DNA from: UMGS1279 sp045630265
GTDB lineage: Bacteria; Bacillota; Clostridia; Oscillospirales; Acutalibacteraceae
Assembly (NCBI GenBank): GCA_045630265.1
Contig: JAZQSV010000011.1
Location: 1 to 52,409 of the forward strand
Length of the DNA stretch: 52,409 nucleotides
Reading direction: 5' to 3'
How positions within the stretch are numbered: the stretch's first letter is position 1; each line of letters starts with the position of its first letter. The translations under genes were made by a program, and so were the position numbers. This document shows, one piece after another, positions 48,440-52,409 of this stretch. The notes under the pieces were generated by a model. It was not told where the DNA came from, ran no database searches, and saw only the letters and a list, made by a program, of their open reading frames with translations.

Positions 48440-49798
48440 ATGTACAATACACACGACATACTTGAAACCATTCGTATGATTGAAGAGGAGCACCTTGATA
48501 TTCGCACCGTTACAATGGGCATCTCTCTTTTAGACTGTATCGACGAGAATATAGATAAGGCCTGCGACAAGGTGTACAGTAAAATCACCCGCTGTGCCAA
48601 AGAGCTTGTTCCCGTTTGTGAAAGAATAGAGCAAAAATATGGTATTCCCATTATAAATAAGCGTATTTCGGTAACCCCTATTGCTATTATTGCGGCGGCC
48701 TGCAAATCTAAAGACACCGTTAAATTTGCCCTTGCCCTTGAAAAGGCAGCCGGGGCGGTTGGTGTTAACTTTATAGGCGGTTATTCTGCACTTGTAGGTA
48801 AGGGCTTTGCCGCAGGCGACAGAGAGCTTATCGAGAGCATTCCCGAAGCACTTAGCGTTACCGAACATATTTGTTCCTCTGTAAATATTGGCTCAACCAA
48901 AGCAGGTATCAATATGGATGCCGTTAAGCTTATGGGCGAAACCGTTAAAAAGGCGGCCGAGCTTACCGCCGACCGCAACTGTATTGGTGCGGCAAAGCTT
49001 GTTGTATTTTGTAACGCTCCCGAAGATAACCCCTTTATGGCAGGCGCCTTCCTTGGCGTTGGCGAGCCCGACTGTGTTATAAACGTTGGTGTTTCGGGCC
49101 CCGGTGTTGTACGTGCGGCACTTACCAAAATCCCCGATGCCGATATTACAAGCGTTGCCGATTTGGTTAAGCGTACCGCCTTTAAAATTACCCGCGTAGG
49201 CCAGCTTGTTGCTAAAGAAGCGGCAAATGCACTTGGCGTTCCATTTGGCATTGTTGATTTATCTCTTGCACCCACCCCCGCAGTTGGTGATTCGGTTGCC
49301 CATATTTTAGAAGAAATGGGGCTTGAAACCTGCGGCGCTTGTGGTACTACAGCCGCTCTTGCCTTACTTAACGATGCCGTTAAAAAGGGTGGCGTAATGG
49401 CCTCCTCCCACGTTGGCGGTCTTTCGGGCGCATTTATCCCCGTTACTGAGGATGCAGGTATGATCGCCGCCGCTCGAAGCGGTGTGCTGACCATTGAAAA
49501 GCTGGAGGCAATGACCGCCGTTTGTTCGGTAGGTCTTGATATGATAAATATCCCCGGTGATACCCCTGCAGAGGTTATTTCTGCCATTATTGCCGATGAA
49601 GCCGCTATTGGTATGATTAACTCCAAAACCACCGCAGTTCGTGTTATCCCCGCCATTGGTAAAACGGTTGGTGATGAACTTGAATTCGGCGGTCTGCTTG
49701 GAAGCGGCCCTGTAATGAGGGTAAATACCTCCTCCCCCGCCAAATTTATAAACCGTGGCGGACGTATCCCCGCCCCCATCCAGAGTCTTAAAAACTAA
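48440..49798 (+). CDS. PFL family protein (UPF0210/DUF711)
   Basis: This 452-residue protein of the UPF0210 family is distantly related to the pyruvate formate-lyase/ribonucleotide reductase barrel. The family segments ETIRMIEEEHLDIRTVTMGI near the start, VNFIGGYSALVGKGF near 107, and FNAP-like VVFCNAPEDNPFMAGAF near 190 are clear. GVSGPGVVRAAL and SHVGGLSGAFIPVTEDAGMI also appear. No enzyme activity has been proven for the family, and the glycyl-radical motif of true PFL is not seen. It is paired with the ACT protein and ends at a strong terminator. Confidence 0.92.
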   Translation: MYNTHDILETIRMIEEEHLDIRTVTMGISLLDCIDENIDKACDKVYSKITRCAKELVPVCERIEQKYGIPIINKRISVTPIAIIAAACKSKDTVKFALALEKAAGAVGVNFIGGYSALVGKGFAAGDRELIESIPEALSVTEHICSSVNIGSTKAGINMDAVKLMGETVKKAAELTADRNCIGAAKLVVFCNAPEDNPFMAGAFLGVGEPDCVINVGVSGPGVVRAALTKIPDADITSVADLVKRTAFKITRVGQLVAKEAANALGVPFGIVDLSLAPTPAVGDSVAHILEEMGLETCGACGTTAALALLNDAVKKGGVMASSHVGGLSGAFIPVTEDAGMIAAARSGVLTIEKLEAMTAVCSVGLDMINIPGDTPAEVISAIIADEAAIGMINSKTTAVRVIPAIGKTVGDELEFGGLLGSGPVMRVNTSSPAKFINRGGRIPAPIQSLKN

Positions 49799-49808
49799 AA
49801 GATAAAAT

Positions 49809-49839
49809 AAAAATCGCAGGGAGCTTCCCTGCGATTTTT
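49809..49839. terminator. Bidirectional terminator between PFL and chromate transporter genes
   Basis: A 14-base stem AAAAATCGCAGGGA with TCCCTGCGATTTTT, loop of three, with T-rich tails in both directions. Confidence 0.88.
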
Positions 49840-49856
49840 TATTACCATTTTAAATT

Positions 49857-50465
49857 TTAAACAGGTAGCCCAAATGCATAACCGACTGCAATACCAATTA
49901 GTGCAGAAGCCGAAATAATTATAATTGGGTGCACCTTTTTAAAGGACGCCACCACCATTACAAGGCAAATGGCAAGAGAAATATAAAAGCTTGGTGTGGC
50001 AAAAAGAAGCGCCGAAATTCCGTTTGGTATTAAAACCGTTGCTGCGACCGACAAAACCGCCGCCGCAATAAGACCTACTACAGCGGGCTTTAGCCCCGAC
50101 ATGGCGCCTTGCACCAAACTGCTGCTTTTAAACCTTTCGAAGCATTTGGCCACAATTAAAATAACTATAAAAGAGGGTAGCACTACACCAAGCGTAGCAA
50201 AAAAAGCGCCAAGTATACTAGCCCATATTCCAAACCCACTGCAAACGTTGGAGCCAAGATAGGTTGCCATATTTATGGCAAAGGGCCCCGGTGTGCTTTC
50301 ACTAACCGCTATAAAATTTATAAGCTCGGCTTCACTTGCCCAGCCCTTTGCAATGGTTTCCTCCTGAATAAGGGGGAGCATTGCATATCCGCCGCCAAAG
50401 GTGAAAAGTCCTATTTTGAAAAAGGTAAGGAAAAGCTCTAGGCATTTTAGTAACATATCTATCAT
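49857..50465 (-). CDS. Chromate transporter, second half-length subunit
   Basis: This 202-residue membrane protein is one CHR domain with about six helices. It has the motif FKIGLFTFGGGYAMLPLIQEE near residue 15 (F-T-F-G-G-G-Y-A) and the ISEx-type AVSESTPGPFAINMATYLG near 70. Short CHR proteins work as pairs of opposite topology, exporting chromate or moving other anions. The start ATG at 50465 overlaps the stop of the first subunit (ATGA); the longer open frame is unsupported. Confidence 0.9.
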   Translation of the reverse strand: MIDMLLKCLELFLTFFKIGLFTFGGGYAMLPLIQEETIAKGWASEAELINFIAVSESTPGPFAINMATYLGSNVCSGFGIWASILGAFFATLGVVLPSFIVILIVAKCFERFKSSSLVQGAMSGLKPAVVGLIAAAVLSVAATVLIPNGISALLFATPSFYISLAICLVMVVASFKKVHPIIIISASALIGIAVGYAFGLPV

Positions 50466-51022
50466 TTTACCTTCCTCCTTGCCGCAAAAGAGTAGATAAT
50501 TCCCAAAGCCGCGGAGAAGGCAATAACCGCTAAAACAGGCACATTCAAAAATGCGGTAAGCACAAATGCAAGACACATTAAAATATATGCCACCGCACCC
50601 TTTTTAACCTTTTTAAACATGGTATAAACCGATTTTATAAGCAGCGCCAAAACACCTGCACGAATACCGTAAAAAGCGTATTTTACCGCAGTAATATTTT
50701 GAAACTCCTTTAAAACCAAGGATATAAGAAGAATTATAACAAAGGATGGAAGCACTACGCCCAGAGTTGCAAAAAATGAGCCGAAAAATCCCGCAATCTT
50801 GTAGCCAATAAAGGTTGCAGAATTTATTGCAATAGGACCGGGTGTGGATTCCGCAATAGCAATAATCTCCAAAATATCGTCATCGCTCACCCACTTTTTA
50901 TTATCAACAACCTCACGCTGGATAAGGGGAATCATAGCATATCCCCCGCCAAAGGTAAAGGCACCTATTTTAAAAAAGGTCCAAAAAAGCTCTAGTTTTT
51001 TTAAAAAACCTTTTTTTGCCAC
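50462..51022 (-). CDS. Chromate transporter, first half-length subunit
   Basis: This 186-residue CHR-domain protein has FKIGAFTFGGGYAMIPLIQR near residue 17 and IAESTPGPIAINSATFIGYK near 72, clearly a sister of the following gene. It starts with GTG behind AGGGGTGG. The two subunits are translationally coupled by a four-base overlap. A consensus promoter lies at 51054-51082. Whether chromate is the natural substrate in an anaerobe is doubtful. Confidence 0.9.
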   Translation of the reverse strand: MAKKGFLKKLELFWTFFKIGAFTFGGGYAMIPLIQREVVDNKKWVSDDDILEIIAIAESTPGPIAINSATFIGYKIAGFFGSFFATLGVVLPSFVIILLISLVLKEFQNITAVKYAFYGIRAGVLALLIKSVYTMFKKVKKGAVAYILMCLAFVLTAFLNVPVLAVIAFSAALGIIYSFAARRKVK

Positions 51023-51053
51023 GAAACCACCCCTTTTTTTACATACTATTTTG

Positions 51054-51082
51054 ATTATACTATATTATAACAATTCTTTCAA
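51054..51082 (-). promoter_or_regulatory. Sigma-A promoter of the chromate transporter pair
   Basis: On the minus strand TTGAAA (51082-51077), 17 bases, perfect TATAAT (51059-51054), about 30 bases before the GTG start. Confidence 0.65.
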
Positions 51083-51184
51083 TGAAATTTTTTATAGAAA
51101 GATTTTTTGTAAAAATCATTTAAAATTTAAACTGAAAAGGATAATATTTTTTGCATTTTTAAAAACTTTGTTGCTATAAATGTG

Positions 51185-51213
51185 TTGAAAATAAAGATAA
51201 AATGTTTTATAAT
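51185..51213 (+). promoter_or_regulatory. Sigma-A promoter of guaA
   Basis: TTGAAA (51185-51190), 17 bases, perfect TATAAT (51208-51213), 75 bases before the ATG. No purine riboswitch core is recognisable in the leader. Confidence 0.65.
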
Positions 51214-51288
51214 ATTTCTATATTTATTTTAAAGTGAAATTCTGCTTTAAAATAGTGTTATACTTTTGACCTTTGGGGAGGAATTTTA

Positions 51289-52290
51289 ATGGATATTAGT
51301 AAACGCCCTGATACAATGGAGCGCATTACAACCAAAGCCCTTGCGGACCGGTTTATTAATGAACAGGTAGCTGAAGTTCGTGCTCAGGTTGGCAATAAAA
51401 AGGTTTTGCTTGCCCTTTCGGGCGGTGTTGACTCTTCAGTTGTTGCCGCACTGCTAATTAAGGCCATTGGAAAACAGCTTGTATGTGTTCACGTTAACCA
51501 CGGCCTTATGCGTAAGGACGAATCCGAAAACGTTATTAAGCTTTTCGGAGAGGGACTTGACGCTAACCTTATTTACGTTGATGCAACCGATAGGTTTTTA
51601 GATTTGCTTGCAGGTGTTTCCGACCCCGAACAGAAGAGAAAAATTATTGGTAAAGAGTTCATAAACGTTTTTGCCGATGAGGCAAGAAAGCTCGAAGGTG
51701 TTTCCTTCCTGGCCCAAGGCACCATCTACCCCGATATTTTGGAAAGTATTAAGCAGGCCGAGGGTAAAAAGGCCGTTAAGTCCCACCATAACGTTGGCGG
51801 ACTTCCCGAGGATTTGCAGTTTGAACTTGTTGAGCCACTAAAGCTTCTTTTCAAGGATGAGGTTAGGGTGGTTGGTGAGGCTCTTGGCCTCCCCCACGCT
51901 ATGGTTTACCGTCAACCCTTCCCTGGCCCCGGCCTTGGTGTTCGTTGCCTTGGCGCAATTACAAGGGATAGACTAAACGCACTTCGTGAGGCCGATGCAA
52001 TTCTCCGCGATGAATTTGATAAAAACGGTCTATCGGAAAAGGTTTGGCAGTATTTTATTGCTGTGCCTGACATTAAAAGCGTTGGTGTAAAGGATGAGAG
52101 CCGCTATGAAGGTTGGCCGGCAATTATCCGCGCCGTAAATACCAAAGATGCTATGACCGCAACCATTGAGGAAATCCCCTACCCCGTTCTCCACAAAATT
52201 ACCGCCCGCATCACAAATGAGGTTGAGGGCATAAACCGAGTTCTTTTTGACCTCACACCAAAACCAACGGGAACTATCGAGTGGGAATAA
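51289..52290 (+). CDS. guaA: GMP synthase ATP-pyrophosphatase subunit (no glutaminase domain)
   Basis: Converts XMP to GMP. The 333-residue protein holds the complete synthetase half: PP-loop LLALSGGVDSSVVAALL near residue 40, HVNHGLMRKDESENV, LAQGTIYPDILES, VKSHHNVGGLPEDL, VRCLGAITRDRL and the terminal dimerisation part ending in GTIEWE. The normal bacterial enzyme is about 510 residues with an N-terminal glutamine amidotransferase. Here that domain is missing. The gene has its own promoter and ribosome site (GGGGAGG), and nothing upstream resembles a lost glutaminase. It therefore resembles the two-subunit arrangement of archaea, needing a separate glutaminase or free ammonia. Confidence 0.93.
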   Translation: MDISKRPDTMERITTKALADRFINEQVAEVRAQVGNKKVLLALSGGVDSSVVAALLIKAIGKQLVCVHVNHGLMRKDESENVIKLFGEGLDANLIYVDATDRFLDLLAGVSDPEQKRKIIGKEFINVFADEARKLEGVSFLAQGTIYPDILESIKQAEGKKAVKSHHNVGGLPEDLQFELVEPLKLLFKDEVRVVGEALGLPHAMVYRQPFPGPGLGVRCLGAITRDRLNALREADAILRDEFDKNGLSEKVWQYFIAVPDIKSVGVKDESRYEGWPAIIRAVNTKDAMTATIEEIPYPVLHKITARITNEVEGINRVLFDLTPKPTGTIEWE

Positions 52291-52385
52291 TATCTACTAT
52301 TTCAGGGTAACCCCACATATCCTCAAAAGGGTAAAATGTGATATCCTGAGAGAACCCAAGAAAAAATAAGAAATCAACGACCTTG

Positions 52386-52409
52386 TGTAACACACAGTTA
52401 CGTGTTACA
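52386..52409. repeat. Inverted repeat at the right edge
   Basis: TGTAACAC (52386-52393) and GTGTTACA (52402-52409) form a perfect eight-base inverted repeat with an eight-base spacer. An alternative inner pairing is GTAAC/GTTAC. The window ends on it, so its context is unknown. The preceding 95 bases hold a direct repeat (ATATCCTCA and ATATCCTGA) and no gene. Confidence 0.45.

Noticed and set aside
48781..49779. Long 332-residue open frame opposite the PFL-family gene
   Set aside because: It lies wholly antisense to a well-recognised gene, has Ser/Pro/Thr-rich composition typical of a shadow frame and no ribosome site.
51030..51288. A lost or frameshifted glutaminase domain upstream of guaA
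   Set aside because: The region is AT-rich, holds a good promoter and shows no trace of amidotransferase motifs in any frame.
1..52409. CRISPR array or restriction/defence island
   Set aside because: No regularly spaced repeats, cas, restriction, toxin-antitoxin or abortive-infection genes were recognised.

Overview
The window looks like a chromosomal stretch of an endospore-forming member of the Clostridia, probably Oscillospirales-like. The AT-rich DNA, strong GGAGG-type ribosome binding sites, frequent TTG and GTG starts, the spoIIA operon, spoIIR, a GerA/SpoVAF-type protein, a GldA/F/G-like ABC cluster and small Clostridia proteins such as DUF6472 all point that way. The lineage is inferred from gene content, not from a marker search. 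No CRISPR array, tRNA or intact insertion sequence was seen.

Left part (1-20.5 kb), mostly minus strand. The left edge holds the promoter and leader of an rRNA operon that runs off the window. Then come spoIIAA-spoIIAB-sigF (forespore sigma-F control), folC, an M24 aminopeptidase and pepD. A glycolytic block follows: pgk-tpiA-gpmI, with a DUF1858 protein and trmK downstream, and with a 300-base inverted-repeat element carrying a 40-codon ORF between pgk and tpiA. Next are trmL, manA and an ABC exporter; divergently a four-helix membrane protein and rqcH; then a CofE-like ligase, a SpoVAF/GerA-like spore membrane protein, dUTPase and a 2-hydroxyacid dehydrogenase.

Middle (20.6-36.3 kb). xpt-mntP (+) meet a compact, intact phage head module on the minus strand: scaffold-like protein, N4-gp56-type major capsid protein, two small head or connector-like proteins, a 617-residue structural protein and a 41-residue ORF. 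No terminase, portal, integrase or lysis gene lies next to it, and host genes abut both ends. It is the best candidate for an unusual system: a capsid-only remnant, a satellite or a domesticated capsid. To its right, on the plus strand, are a FabG-like reductase, uvrC, cdaA-cdaR (c-di-AMP synthesis), a small membrane protein, recD2, a ComF-type protein, an MreB-like protein and a DUF6472 protein.

Right part (36.4-52.4 kb). A four-gene GldA/F/G plus DUF4340 ABC cluster (minus) is followed by a 430-base gap leading to a solitary 66-residue membrane protein with a perfect sigma-A promoter, a LexA-box-like palindrome and its own terminator. Then rpmE, a large putative glycoside hydrolase with an operator-like palindrome at its promoter, spoIIR, ispE, an aminotransferase and an Lrp-type regulator (minus); divergently an ACT protein and a PFL/UPF0210 protein; two translationally coupled half-length chromate transporters (minus); and a GMP synthase ATP-pyrophosphatase that lacks the usual glutaminase domain.

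Starts were moved inward from the longest open frame where a clear ribosome binding site lay inside it; this applies to about fifteen genes. All functions are read from sequence motifs by eye, without database searches.
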